Source of the DNA: Planctomycetia bacterium
Lineage (GTDB): Bacteria; Planctomycetota; Phycisphaerae; UBA1845; UTPLA1
Reading direction: 5' to 3'
Assembly (NCBI GenBank): GCA_015200345.1
Contig: CP054187.1
Span: forward strand, 1,038,470 to 1,102,469
Length of the DNA: 64,000 nucleotides
In this document: piece by piece, positions 35,525 through 44,723 of the stretch
Position numbering within the stretch: the first letter of the stretch is position 1
Layout of the letters: the number at the start of each line of letters is the position of its first letter
The notes under the pieces: generated by a model
What the model was told of the DNA's origin: nothing
What the model saw: only the letters and a program-made list of their open reading frames with translations
The model's database searches: none
Translations under genes and position numbers: made by a program

Positions 35525-37432
35525 TCAGCGACTCGACGCGTCTTCCGATCCTTCGGCGACCGACAACGTCGCCAGTCGAGCCGCGGCCTCCTGTGCCCAG
35601 CAACTGTTCGGATGCGTGCGCGACAGGTCATCATAGCGCGCTCGCGCTTCATCCGTAATGTTGTCGTCTTCCAGCACCTCGGCGAGGCAGAACATCGCCT
35701 GGGCCGCCGACGGGCGATTGGCCAATTGGGAAACCAGCACGCGAAATCGATCAATCCGCCGGCTGATCGCGGCTTCCTGCATCGTCAGCCGGATTCGGGC
35801 GAAGTCCGCGGTGATCGATTCGGGGAAATGTGCAATCAGCGCCCGAAGATTCGAAGCGTAGGCCGGGTCCGTCTCATCCAGCCACAGCAGAAGCTGAACC
35901 GGATGGACGGTGCGTTCGGCATCCTTTGGAACGGCAACGAACAGCTCCTGGAACGAGCGCGGTGCATCCCCCTGGCACGCCTCGATCAGCTCGCGAAGCC
36001 GTCGAGCCTGAAGCACCAGCGCCGGGACATCCAGCCCAAGCCCGGCGGTCGGATCGGTCCGTTGAAAAACAAAGTTGCGGGCATCCGGAGGAGGCGTGCG
36101 CGGCTGCGTCGTGGCGCGAGCCAGATCGAAACGCAGCAGGAGCGTGTTCAGGAGATTCAAGGCGTCCGTGAGCTTTCCCTCCCGCGTCTGGAGGATCGCG
36201 AGTTTGTACAACGCCATCGCAACGAGGCTGCTCGATGGAAACTGCTGCCGGATCGTTTCCCACGTGGCCAACGATGCCAGACCAGGGCTGTCGTTTCGAT
36301 ATTCGATCCGCTGATTCTGCACGAGGCTGGAACGAATGAGCCGATGATCCTGCGCCTGCCCCTTGAGGAAGAGCACATTCGCCACGTAGCGTGACTGGGG
36401 AAAATCACGAATAAACCGATCGCAGGCATCGATCGCCCGGAGTCGATCGGTCTCGGCGTCCACGAGTGCGCGATCGACGTAGCGGTCGAACAGATGCCGG
36501 GACAATTCGGCGAAGGACGTGTCCTGCGCTTCGCTCCAGCTTCGCGCCGCCTCGCGTTCGGCCATCATGCCCGCATCAAGCTTGGCGAACATGGCGTGGC
36601 CCGTCGGGCCGATGCTCACTTCGAGCACACGGTAAGACAATTCATCGCGGCCGACCTGCGTATGAAACAAGAACACGGGAATGGCGAACAGCGCCGTGAG
36701 CAGCGGCGGGATGCCGCCGGGACGGTAGTTGATGAGTCGGGCGATGAGCAGCGCCACGGCGCAGATGACGCAGGAACTCAACAGCGCCAGGACCCACGGG
36801 GCATACATGAGCGCCTGATTCTGGAAGGACCGCGTGGACGCCGTCGAAGGCTGCCACGATGCCGAAACAAAATAGATGGCGATCGGCACGAGGCCGATCA
36901 GCGCCGACGCGTAGCGGAACGTGAAACGAAACGCCGGCAGCACCGAAAGAATGCACCCCAGCAGGACCGTCAGCCCGAGCCACGGCATGGCCGCGAGAAA
37001 GATCACCATCGCGCACAACACAATCGCCGATGGCAGGCGATAGAGAATCGTCACGAGAATGGGAATCGACGTGAGCGACGCGAAGAGCAGCCCCATGATC
37101 ACGGCGTGAATGGGCACATCGCGGACGTTGATCGGATGCGAGAGAAAATCAGCCAGCGTGATCTGATTCTGCCCGGTCGGCATGAATGAACGGGCCATCA
37201 AGTCGGCGTACTGATCGTAGGTCCACGGCAACGGCGCCCCGGTGCGCAGCCAGAACGCGAACGAGCACAACCCGGCGAAAAGCAGCCAAAGCAGGAACAG
37301 CATGATGATCGCGCGGCGGCGATATTTCGGCGCCGTGCGCGACCAGACATCGACGATGGCAACCGGATCGGTCTGCGGCGGCACAATCAGGTCGGATTCG
37401 TTGCGAGGCGAGTTGTCCGCCACGGCTTCCAT
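35525..37432 (-). CDS. Multi-pass membrane protein with C-terminal TPR-like domain
   Basis: A 635-residue protein of unknown function. Residues about 40-265 hold seven or so hydrophobic segments. The remaining 350 residues are soluble with helical-repeat character (ACDRFIRDFPQSRYVANVLFLKGQA, LYKLAILQTREGKLTDALNLLNTLL, SQLANRPSAAQAMFCLAEVLEDD are partial examples of paired helices). The ATG at 37432 follows the ubiE stop by one base (TGAGATG), so translation is coupled. The gene lies between ubiE and ubiX. A role in the envelope, perhaps in complex assembly, is possible but not shown. Confidence 0.8.
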   Translation of the reverse strand: MEAVADNSPRNESDLIVPPQTDPVAIVDVWSRTAPKYRRRAIIMLFLLWLLFAGLCSFAFWLRTGAPLPWTYDQYADLMARSFMPTGQNQITLADFLSHPINVRDVPIHAVIMGLLFASLTSIPILVTILYRLPSAIVLCAMVIFLAAMPWLGLTVLLGCILSVLPAFRFTFRYASALIGLVPIAIYFVSASWQPSTASTRSFQNQALMYAPWVLALLSSCVICAVALLIARLINYRPGGIPPLLTALFAIPVFLFHTQVGRDELSYRVLEVSIGPTGHAMFAKLDAGMMAEREAARSWSEAQDTSFAELSRHLFDRYVDRALVDAETDRLRAIDACDRFIRDFPQSRYVANVLFLKGQAQDHRLIRSSLVQNQRIEYRNDSPGLASLATWETIRQQFPSSSLVAMALYKLAILQTREGKLTDALNLLNTLLLRFDLARATTQPRTPPPDARNFVFQRTDPTAGLGLDVPALVLQARRLRELIEACQGDAPRSFQELFVAVPKDAERTVHPVQLLLWLDETDPAYASNLRALIAHFPESITADFARIRLTMQEAAISRRIDRFRVLVSQLANRPSAAQAMFCLAEVLEDDNITDEARARYDDLSRTHPNSCWAQEAAARLATLSVAEGSEDASSR

Positions 37433-37433
37433 C

Positions 37434-38183
37434 TCAAGCCTTTCGAGCCAGGTAAACGGTGACAATGCCGGCGGTCATCCGGCGCGTGACGCACGATGCA
37501 AAACCGGCGTCCGCCAGCGCGCGGCGCAGCGCCGGCTCATCGAGAAACGTCTCCACCGATTGAGGCAGGTAATCGTACGCGCCGGTTCGGTCACCGCTGA
37601 TCCAAGTCGCCAGGCGCGGGAGAATGCTGCGGAAATACAGCCGGTACATCCCCGCCGCCAGTGGAAACGACGGAATGGAGAACTCGAGGATCACCACGCG
37701 ACCGCCGGACCTCAACACGCGATGAAATTCACCCAGCCCGCCGGCGAGATTCTGAAAATTGCGAATGCCGAAGGCGCAGCTCACCACATCAAACGACGCA
37801 TCGGCAAACGGCAGCGCCGTGCCGTCTGCACGGCACCATTGCGCGCGAGCAACAGGCCGCGCCGCCGCGAGCGCCAGCATCGGCGCCGAGAAGTCCGAGC
37901 CGACCACCAGCGCCGGGCCGGCCTTGGCGAACGCCCGCGCGAAGTCCCCCGTGCCGCACGCCACATCCAGCACGCGATCGGACGATTGCAACGCGGCCAT
38001 CGCCACCGCTCGACGCCGCCACGACGCATCCCGCCCCAGCGACAGCCAGCGATTGACGCGCTCATACGTCGGTGCGATCGCATCGAACATCGCTCGCACA
38101 CGCATCGCCTTGTCGGGCTGACGATGCGGATCGGCCAGACGCGATTGGTCCCACACCACGCTGTTGCTCGGTCCGGCCGCCAT
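37434..38183 (-). CDS. ubiE: Demethylmenaquinone/ubiquinone C-methyltransferase UbiE/MenG
   Basis: A 249-residue SAM-dependent methyltransferase that methylates the quinone ring in the last step of menaquinone (or ubiquinone) synthesis. Family landmarks are MFDAIAPTYERVNRWLSLG (about residues 32-50), SAM-binding motif LDVACGTGDFARAF (about 73-86), SCAFGIRNFQN and the FLDEPALRRALADAGF region. Length is typical. It is in a run with ubiX and ubiD, which fits menaquinone synthesis. The next gene begins one base after its stop. Confidence 0.93.
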   Translation of the reverse strand: MAAGPSNSVVWDQSRLADPHRQPDKAMRVRAMFDAIAPTYERVNRWLSLGRDASWRRRAVAMAALQSSDRVLDVACGTGDFARAFAKAGPALVVGSDFSAPMLALAAARPVARAQWCRADGTALPFADASFDVVSCAFGIRNFQNLAGGLGEFHRVLRSGGRVVILEFSIPSFPLAAGMYRLYFRSILPRLATWISGDRTGAYDYLPQSVETFLDEPALRRALADAGFASCVTRRMTAGIVTVYLARKA

Positions 38184-38256
38184 GATCGGCGTATTCTAGC
38201 GGCATTCGCGCGATGTGTAGACGACGCGCCGAAAGACGTTGCCGGGCGGCACGGCG

Positions 38257-38895
38257 TCAGAAGAAGATGAACAGCGTAGCGATTCCCGTCATCACGACTC
38301 CCACAATGAGCGCGACATCGCTCGGCGTCCAGCCCATCAGGTCCTGAAGAAACCCGGACCAGATGAGCGTGGGCAGCAGCGCAAGGACCATCAAACCGCC
38401 CTGAAACGAGACAAGCGACCGCCCCGCGCCAAGGTGAAGAATGTTCACCGCCAAAATGCTGATGACCGTCAGCCCCACGCCGACCAGGAACCGCGCCCGC
38501 TCCCACTGGGGCAGCATCCTTAATCGGGTGAATCGGCCAAGGGATTTCTCATCGGCCGAACGTCGCGCGTCGATCAGTGTGAACGGCTCGCCGCATTCCG
38601 GGCAGCGCCGTGTCGTGAGACCAGTCAGGTTGTAGTCGCAGTTGGGGCAGACATGGGGCGGTTGCGCGGGGACGGGCGTATCAGCAGCCATGACCGGCTG
38701 CTCGACGTTCCCGAAGCTGCGGGGCGCGGCGTTGCTCGGTTCGCCCGCAAGCGGGGCCAGTTCAAACGGCGGGTCATGATGGTCCGCCGCGGTTTTGTTC
38801 TCTCCGGCGCGGCCGCTCGACGCACCGGCTACATCGAGCGATTGCAACTCGATCGGCGGGTTCCGCCGCGGTCGAAGAGGATCCGTCGGTTTCAT
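38257..38895 (-). CDS. Zinc-ribbon membrane protein, unknown function
   Basis: A 212-residue protein. The N-terminal 70 residues are low-complexity. A zinc ribbon follows with two CxxC knuckles (CPNCDYNLTGL and CPECGEPF, about residues 84-108), as found in many planctomycete membrane proteins. The C-terminal third has three hydrophobic helices (about 130-212). No function is recognised. It sits between ubiD and ubiE with gaps of 19 and 73 bases and is likely co-transcribed. Confidence 0.8.
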   Translation of the reverse strand: MKPTDPLRPRRNPPIELQSLDVAGASSGRAGENKTAADHHDPPFELAPLAGEPSNAAPRSFGNVEQPVMAADTPVPAQPPHVCPNCDYNLTGLTTRRCPECGEPFTLIDARRSADEKSLGRFTRLRMLPQWERARFLVGVGLTVISILAVNILHLGAGRSLVSFQGGLMVLALLPTLIWSGFLQDLMGWTPSDVALIVGVVMTGIATLFIFF

Positions 38896-38914
38896 GACGC
38901 ATCTCGCGACGTGT

Positions 38915-40507
38915 TTACAGCAGGCCGTACTCCGCCCATCGGCCTTCGACCAGTCGCACGATCTCCGTCGGCATGGTCATCGGCCGGGGCCAGTCACGAA
39001 CGATGCCTTCGCCGGGAATCTTGCGCGTGGCGTCGATGCCCATTTTACTCCCGGCGCCGCAATACGGCGCGGCGTGATCGAGAATGTCCATCGGCCCATC
39101 GACAATGAACGTATCGCGGCGCGGGTCCACGTGCGCGCCGACGGCGAACATCACGGCTTGCTCGTCGTGCACATCCACGTCCTCGTCTACGATGACGATG
39201 AACTTGCTGAACATCATCTGCCCCGCGCCCCAGATGCTGCTGGCGACCTTCCGCGCCTGAAGCGGGTACTCCTTGCGAATCCGCACGAAGCAAAAATTGT
39301 GAAACGCGCCCCACCGCGGAAGATTGTAGTCCACCACGTCGGGGATCAGCATCTGAAGCAGCGGCAGGAACACGCGCTCCGTCGCCTTGCCCATGTAATA
39401 ATCTTCCATCGGCGGGTAGCCGACGATCGTCGTCGGATAGATCGGCCGCTCGCGATGGGTGATGGCGGTCACGCGGATCGTCGGAAACGAATCGGCGAGG
39501 CTGTAGAAGCCGGTGTGATCGCCGAAGGGGCCTTCTCGTGCCGTTTCAGTGGCACTGACGAACCCCTCAATCACGATTTCCGCGTTGGCGGGGACGTCGA
39601 GCGGGAGGGTCTTCGCCGGGACCATCGGGATGCCGCCGTCGTTGAGAAATCCCGCGAACATCAGCTCGCTGATCCCCGGCGGCAGCGGACAGGTCGCCGC
39701 GTAGGGCAGCACGCTCTCGCCGCCCAGCACGATGGCCACGGGCATGTCGCGCCCCTGCGCCGCCCACAGGCGATGGTGCCGTGCGCCGTCGTGATGCATG
39801 TGACAATGGAAGATGGCGCTGCGCGGGCCGGTGACTTGTATACGATACATTCCGATGTTCGGCTCGGAGCCGTCGGGCCTGGTCGTGTAAACGCCGGCGA
39901 AGGTGATGTATCGGCCGAGGGGAAAGCTCCGACCGTCCTGCGTTTCGACGCCATGGCGTTGCGGCGCGTTGGGCGTCTTGCCCACGATCACCTCCTCGTC
40001 CGCCCCGCCGTCGTGCGGCCAGCACTTGATGATCGGTAGTGCCAGCAGATCGGCATCATCGGTGCGCACGATCTCCTGACACATCCCTCGCTTCACGCGC
40101 TTCGGCGCGTAGCCGGCAATTTTCGCCAGTTCCGGCAGCATCTTGATCTTTTCAACCAGCGTCGCCGGCGGCTCGGGCCTGGCCAGCTTTTGCACCCGCG
40201 CCGCGAGCGATTCAAAATCCTCGCAGCCCAGCGCCATCCGCATCCGCGCATAACTGCCGAACAGGTTGATCGCCAGCGGAATCGTGCTGCCGCGCACGCG
40301 CTCGAAGAGCAGCCCCACGCCCCCATCGCCGCCGTGAACCGGGTCCGTGCGCGGCGCCCCCGCCAGGCCCTCCGGACTGGGCGATTTGCTCACGCGATCC
40401 GCAATGGCGGAGATTTCCAGCTCGGGATCCACTTCAACGCGAACCCGGCGAAGTTGCCGCGCCGATTCCAACGCTGCGATGAACTCCTGAAGATTGGAAA
40501 ACGCCAA
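38915..40507 (-). CDS. UbiD-family decarboxylase
   Basis: A 530-residue prenyl-FMN-dependent (de)carboxylase, likely acting on an aromatic acid in menaquinone or a related pathway. Landmarks are FNLFGSYARMRMALG-like IPLAINLFGSYARMRMA, the central GRYITFAGVYTTRP and NIGMYRIQVTGPRS region, HMHHDGARHH, and the catalytic stretch EIVIEGFVSATETAREGPFG with its Glu-Arg-Glu set, then FGDHTGFYS. The start was placed at TTG 40507, which has AGGAG seven bases upstream and begins the family-like AFSNLQEFIAAL; the longer frame upstream overlaps the helicase gene and looks non-coding. It depends on the flavin made by UbiX. Confidence 0.92.
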   Translation of the reverse strand: MAFSNLQEFIAALESARQLRRVRVEVDPELEISAIADRVSKSPSPEGLAGAPRTDPVHGGDGGVGLLFERVRGSTIPLAINLFGSYARMRMALGCEDFESLAARVQKLARPEPPATLVEKIKMLPELAKIAGYAPKRVKRGMCQEIVRTDDADLLALPIIKCWPHDGGADEEVIVGKTPNAPQRHGVETQDGRSFPLGRYITFAGVYTTRPDGSEPNIGMYRIQVTGPRSAIFHCHMHHDGARHHRLWAAQGRDMPVAIVLGGESVLPYAATCPLPPGISELMFAGFLNDGGIPMVPAKTLPLDVPANAEIVIEGFVSATETAREGPFGDHTGFYSLADSFPTIRVTAITHRERPIYPTTIVGYPPMEDYYMGKATERVFLPLLQMLIPDVVDYNLPRWGAFHNFCFVRIRKEYPLQARKVASSIWGAGQMMFSKFIVIVDEDVDVHDEQAVMFAVGAHVDPRRDTFIVDGPMDILDHAAPYCGAGSKMGIDATRKIPGEGIVRDWPRPMTMPTEIVRLVEGRWAEYGLL

Positions 40508-40535
40508 GGCGGAACTCCTCGCGGCGCCGTGGCGA

Positions 40536-41843
40536 TCAGCGCCGACGTCGGCGCGAGATCGGGAACTTGCCGCCCAGGTTGGGAACCGGGGCACGAGCGG
40601 CCGGCGCGGCGCTCGCGGCGGTGGCCGTCTGGAACGAAGCGGGAATTTCATACGCGCGGCGCCCGCCGGTCGGTTCGGCCGATTCACCGCGCGGCGGCGG
40701 GGTCGGCGTGAACCCCTCCACTTCGAGTTTTTCGATCTGCCGATTGATGAGCATCTCGATCTCGGTCAGTTCGGCGCCTTGCTCGCGCGTGACCAGCGTA
40801 ATGGCCTTGCCGGTGCTTCCCATGCGTGCCGTGCGGCCGATCCGATGGACGTACACTTGAATGTCCTGCGGCAGATCGTAGTTGATGATGTGCGTGATCT
40901 GATGCACGTCGATGCCGCGGGCGGCCAGGTCGGTCGCCACGAGCACGGGAATCTGGTGCTTGCGGAACCGCTCCATGATGCGCTCGCGCTTCTGCTGCAC
41001 CAAGTCGCCGTGGATCTCCTTGGCCTCGATGCCGATCGAGAAGAGCCGCTTGGTCAGCTTCCGCGCGCCGTGCTTGGTGTTCGTGAAGATGATCGCCAGC
41101 TTGGGCTGCTCTTTCTGGAGCAGCAGCTTGAGAAGTTGAAACTTGTCCCACGGTTCGACCGTGCAGTAGTACTGTTGAACCGCGTCAACCGTCAGATCGT
41201 CCTTGGAGACGTTGACCTCGACCGGATCGTTCATGTACTGCTTCGCGAGGCGCTTGACTTCTTCATCCAGCGTCGCGGAAACAAAAATCGTCTGGTGCGG
41301 ATGCGTCACGCGGCCGAGGATTTTGCGGATGTCGTCGCGGAATCCGATATCCAGCATGCGGTCCACTTCGTCCAGCACCACGAAGCGCAGCGTGTCCAGC
41401 TTCAGCGCGCCGCGATTCAACACATCCATCACCCGGCCCGGCGTCCCCACGACCACGTGCGGCTTGCGACCCAGCTGGTGCAACTGCTCTTTCATGCCGG
41501 TGCCGCCATAGACCGGCACACAATGCAAGTCGCGGTATTTGGCGATGCGACGGAACTCACCGACGACCTGCGCGGCCAGCTCGCGCGTCGGCGTCAGGAC
41601 CATCATCTGGAGCCGGCCGGAAGGATCGATCATCTGAAGCGTCGGCATGCCGAAGGTCGCGGTCTTGCCGGTGCCGGTGCGCGCCTGCCCGAGCACGTCT
41701 CGACCGGAGAGCACGAGCGGCACGACCTCCTTCTGGATCGGCGAGGGTTCCTTGAAATCCATGTCAGCCAGCGCGCGGAGAATCGGCGCTTCCAGACCCA
41801 GTTCGGCGAATGCTTTGGGAAGTTCGACGTGGCGTTGCATCAT
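40536..41843 (-). CDS. DEAD-box ATP-dependent RNA helicase
   Basis: A 435-residue RNA helicase for RNA unwinding in ribosome assembly or mRNA turnover. Motifs in order: Q motif (GLEAPILRALADMDFKEPSPIQ), I (QARTGTGKT), Ia (PTRELAAQ), II as DEVD in place of DEAD, III (SAT), IV (AIIFTNTK), V (ATDLAARGID) and VI (HRIGRTARMG). The C-terminal ~70 residues are low-complexity and end in a basic tail (ISRRRRR), which could bind RNA. The start is uncertain: ATG 41843 gives family length; frames further upstream are unlike the family. It is the first gene of the quinone run. Confidence 0.93.
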   Translation of the reverse strand: MMQRHVELPKAFAELGLEAPILRALADMDFKEPSPIQKEVVPLVLSGRDVLGQARTGTGKTATFGMPTLQMIDPSGRLQMMVLTPTRELAAQVVGEFRRIAKYRDLHCVPVYGGTGMKEQLHQLGRKPHVVVGTPGRVMDVLNRGALKLDTLRFVVLDEVDRMLDIGFRDDIRKILGRVTHPHQTIFVSATLDEEVKRLAKQYMNDPVEVNVSKDDLTVDAVQQYYCTVEPWDKFQLLKLLLQKEQPKLAIIFTNTKHGARKLTKRLFSIGIEAKEIHGDLVQQKRERIMERFRKHQIPVLVATDLAARGIDVHQITHIINYDLPQDIQVYVHRIGRTARMGSTGKAITLVTREQGAELTEIEMLINRQIEKLEVEGFTPTPPPRGESAEPTGGRRAYEIPASFQTATAASAAPAARAPVPNLGGKFPISRRRRR

Positions 41844-42046
41844 GAGGCTTGGACAGGTCCTTCTGAACGGCTGGTCTTCTGGGCACGTTTCATGTTTGTT
41901 TACGGACTGTATCATAGCTGCAAGAGTGGTTTTCGTACAGAGGGGTGCGGCACAACGCTCCCATTGCTTGGATTCGCGGGCGATTGCCCGTGACCCGCTG
42001 ACCGCAGCCCCATGCCTGCCTATGGTTGATTGAGGGGGAATCAATC

Positions 42047-42430
42047 ATGCAGCCAACCGGCACTCCGCGCCCACGGAACCAACCACACGCTGAATCGGTC
42101 GTTCGGGATTCGTCCAGTGCGGCCGATCCGGACTCGCCTTCACCCGACCAGGTCAACCGAGACATCTTCCGCGAGATGATCCGCAGGCTTATTGAAGACA
42201 ATCAGCTTGACCGCAAGACCCAGCGCGAGGTGATTGACTTCGCGCGGCACCTCGCAATCGATGCGTCCGAGGCAGCCGCAATGATTACCGTGGCACAGCG
42301 CGAGGCAGGCCTCGCCTGCGATCCGACGCCCAAGCAGGCGATGGATGCGGCGACGCGCAGCGTAACGGGTGTGGCGATCATCGTGCTGCTGCTCAATGCT
42401 GTTTGGTTCTGGTACATCCTGGGGAATTGA
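42047..42430 (+). CDS. Small tail-anchored membrane protein, unknown function
   Basis: A 127-residue protein with a good ribosome binding site (GAGGGGG, eight bases before ATG 42047). The first 35 residues are polar and probably disordered, the middle is a helical region (QVNRDIFREMIRRLIEDN, REVIDFARHLAID), and the C-terminus is a single membrane helix (GVAIIVLLLNAVWFWYILG). No family is recognised. It is divergent from the helicase gene and 51 bases before another small membrane protein gene on the same strand. Confidence 0.7.
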   Translation: MQPTGTPRPRNQPHAESVVRDSSSAADPDSPSPDQVNRDIFREMIRRLIEDNQLDRKTQREVIDFARHLAIDASEAAAMITVAQREAGLACDPTPKQAMDAATRSVTGVAIIVLLLNAVWFWYILGN

Positions 42431-42481
42431 CGAGCGCGCCGCGATTGCCGCGAACGGCGATTGCGTCTATTCTGGTCCGGC

Positions 42482-43078
42482 ATGTGGCGGGAATACACGC
42501 GCGAATCGCCTCCTCGCAAGGGACTGGCACTGGCGGCGAGCGCCGCGGCACTCGCGGGAACCGTGGCCATGGCCTACGCGCTCACCAATCTCCGCACGTC
42601 GCCTCTGGAGGCCACGCGCCGGATTCATCCCCCCTACTGGCCGATTTCGTTTGAATTGCCCGAGTCGTGGGTTCGCCGATCCCTGGATGTAACCTTCCTC
42701 GAGCCGGAGCCATCCGACGATCTCATCGGGCGAATCACGTTTGAAGATCGCCGCCGCGGCAGCGAGGTCGTCGCGCGGGCCACCATCCTGTTCACGATGC
42801 TCGAACCGGGCGAGACGGTGGAGGACTTCATCGGTTCGCTGCCCGACGACGCCGCATCCGTACCCGGCAGCGTTCGGATCGGACCATGGATTGGATCGCC
42901 GATTCGCTTCGATGACCCGGAGGCCCGTGGACTTCGCGCTGCCGCCGCGGTCTCTCCGGAAGGTCTGGCGATCGCGGTCATCTGCGAGCATGCGCATGCG
43001 ACCACGTCGGCCGATCGCCTGCTTGAGCGAATTGCCGCATCGATTCGCGCGGAGACGTGGTATTTGCCGCGATTTTGA
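42482..43078 (+). CDS. Membrane-anchored protein, possible PsbP/DUF1795-like fold
   Basis: A 198-residue protein with one N-terminal membrane anchor (about residues 17-38) and an external domain. The pattern SFELPESWVRR followed by a stretch of beta strands and EPGETVEDFIGSLPDD recalls the MOG1/PsbP/DUF1795 fold, in which a short F-x-x-P-x-x-W motif begins the domain; this is a weak resemblance. The next gene, which starts inside this one, has a similar motif (YGFSIQPPPGW), so the two may be distant relatives. Function is unknown. Confidence 0.65.
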   Translation: MWREYTRESPPRKGLALAASAAALAGTVAMAYALTNLRTSPLEATRRIHPPYWPISFELPESWVRRSLDVTFLEPEPSDDLIGRITFEDRRRGSEVVARATILFTMLEPGETVEDFIGSLPDDAASVPGSVRIGPWIGSPIRFDDPEARGLRAAAAVSPEGLAIAVICEHAHATTSADRLLERIAASIRAETWYLPRF

Positions 43079-44565
43079 CACCTGGAAAGGCGTTCACGAC
43101 GTTGATCATGTCCACGCTCGTTGTTGTCGTCAGTTTGACGTATTCGGTCCTGGCCCAGTCGCCCGCGTCGCAACCCGTGGATCGCGCCGGAGATGCGGTC
43201 GCGCCCGCGCGATCGGCCGCGTTGATCCCCGGCCTGGAAGAACCCTACATCGATGGAACGTACGGTTTCTCGATCCAACCGCCCCCCGGCTGGCAGATCG
43301 TCCCGCTGCGCAAGCAGGATAAGAATGACCTCGTGTTGCTTCGGATGTTGCAAATCCTGCCCGATGGCCGCTTCAGCGAGATCTCGGTGCGGCAAACGTC
43401 GCTCCCGCAACGCCAGCCGATGAACGAGCTGCTCAAGCAGCGCGCGGGCGAGCTGGAGCTTCAATTCTCCAACGCCAAGATTCATTCCCAGCAGGCGCAG
43501 CCGATCGCCGGCCGCCCCGGCGGATGTCTGACGGCCTCCTACTGGCGGGAAAATCGCGAGCACCTGCGCATCGAGGCGCTGGTCGACGCCGGGCGCAGAC
43601 AATACATTCGTCTGATCTGGGTCAGCCCGCTGGAGATGCGCGCCGAGGGCGAGGCCCTGTTCGCACGCGTGGTCGCCTCGTTTCAACTGCTGCGCGACCA
43701 AGTCACCGAGCAGGAGCTTCAAACCGCCCTGCACGCCGGCCAGGAATGGCTGGAGGCCATCACCGCGAAGCGATTGCACGCCGCCCTGCTCGCCGACGAG
43801 TTGTTGCGCATCGCCCACGCCGGCAAGACCATCGGCTTCATCCGCGTCCAGCAGGTCGCCGAGCCGTTTGAAAAGCGGGAAGGCGTGCGCGTCCGCGAAC
43901 GCGGCTGGACCTTCGAGCCGGACGGCCGCATCCGCCGGATTCAAAACTCCATGTTCTTAAGCGACGATTTGAAACACGAGCGCTGGCGAACGAGCATCAC
44001 CACGCTCGTTCCCCGCCGGAGCGACGCTCTGCAAACGCTGGAGGTCCTGCTGGAAGAAGGTCTGCGCACCGATCGGTATCTGCTTTCCAACCAATGCTAC
44101 GACCTCCTCGCCCCGGCCGTGGAGAACCCGTCGCTCACGCTTCCCAAGACGTATCTGTCTCGCGCCCTGGTTCGCATGATGCCGCGGCTCGTCGGCGACC
44201 TGTCCAAAACCCAGCGACTGGGGTTTACCTATTTCGATCATCGCAAGGCCGATCTGGTTCTGCGGGTCGTGGATTTTCGCGGACCGGTTGATTCGATCCC
44301 CGACGGCGCGATTCTCTCGGGTGGATCGCGCGTCTTTCAGATCGACGAGCGCGAGGGGCTGGCGTCCAACCCGTCGGAGCTGTTCGTCGATGAGAAGGGC
44401 CGAACCGTCCTCGCCCGTGTCGGAAAACTGACACTCACTCCGACAACCGAGAAAGAGATGGAAGAACTGTTTCTGTCGCGCGTCACCGCCGCCGAAGCCA
44501 CCATGACGGAGCTGGAAGCCCAAGCCAACGAAGCCATGCAGGGGCGATTCGGTCGAAAGCCGTAA
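43057..44565 (+). CDS. Secreted protein with PsbP/DUF1795-like N-terminal domain
   Basis: A 502-residue exported protein. The signal sequence ends near SLTYSVLAQS. A domain starting YGFSIQPPPGWQIV (about residue 69) resembles the PsbP/DUF1795 group and ends near residue 215. The remainder (220-500) is of unknown type with alternating helices and strands. The GTG start at 43057 overlaps the previous gene by 22 bases and has GGAG just before it; ATG 43108 would shorten the signal sequence and lacks a ribosome binding site. Function is unknown; likely expressed with the preceding gene. Confidence 0.7.
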   Translation: MVFAAILTPGKAFTTLIMSTLVVVVSLTYSVLAQSPASQPVDRAGDAVAPARSAALIPGLEEPYIDGTYGFSIQPPPGWQIVPLRKQDKNDLVLLRMLQILPDGRFSEISVRQTSLPQRQPMNELLKQRAGELELQFSNAKIHSQQAQPIAGRPGGCLTASYWRENREHLRIEALVDAGRRQYIRLIWVSPLEMRAEGEALFARVVASFQLLRDQVTEQELQTALHAGQEWLEAITAKRLHAALLADELLRIAHAGKTIGFIRVQQVAEPFEKREGVRVRERGWTFEPDGRIRRIQNSMFLSDDLKHERWRTSITTLVPRRSDALQTLEVLLEEGLRTDRYLLSNQCYDLLAPAVENPSLTLPKTYLSRALVRMMPRLVGDLSKTQRLGFTYFDHRKADLVLRVVDFRGPVDSIPDGAILSGGSRVFQIDEREGLASNPSELFVDEKGRTVLARVGKLTLTPTTEKEMEELFLSRVTAAEATMTELEAQANEAMQGRFGRKP

Positions 44566-44610
44566 GAACAGTGGTCAGTGGCCGGTTGGCAGTGGTTTGC
44601 GAAAGTTGAG

Positions 44611-44660
44611 CAGGAGCTCCCCTCTGCCTACCTGGGGAGAGGAGCTTTGAAACCGGCTCA
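44611..44660. repeat. GGGGAGAGG palindromic repeat between convergent genes
   Basis: AGGAGCTCCCCTC ... GGGGAGAGGAGCTTTGAAACC, a half-size relative of the 34693-34822 element (shared GGGGAGAGGAG-x-TTTGAAACC end). It lies between the stops of the 43057 gene (plus) and the 44724 gene (minus). A short GTAGGGCACGTCCTCGACG motif just after it (44672-44691) resembles the flank of the CCGCCGCA repeat near 3793. Confidence 0.6.
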
Positions 44661-44723
44661 CGAGCTTCAAGCGTAGGGCACGTCCTCGACGCACGACCCC
44701 CATCGCCGCCGATCCGTCTGATC

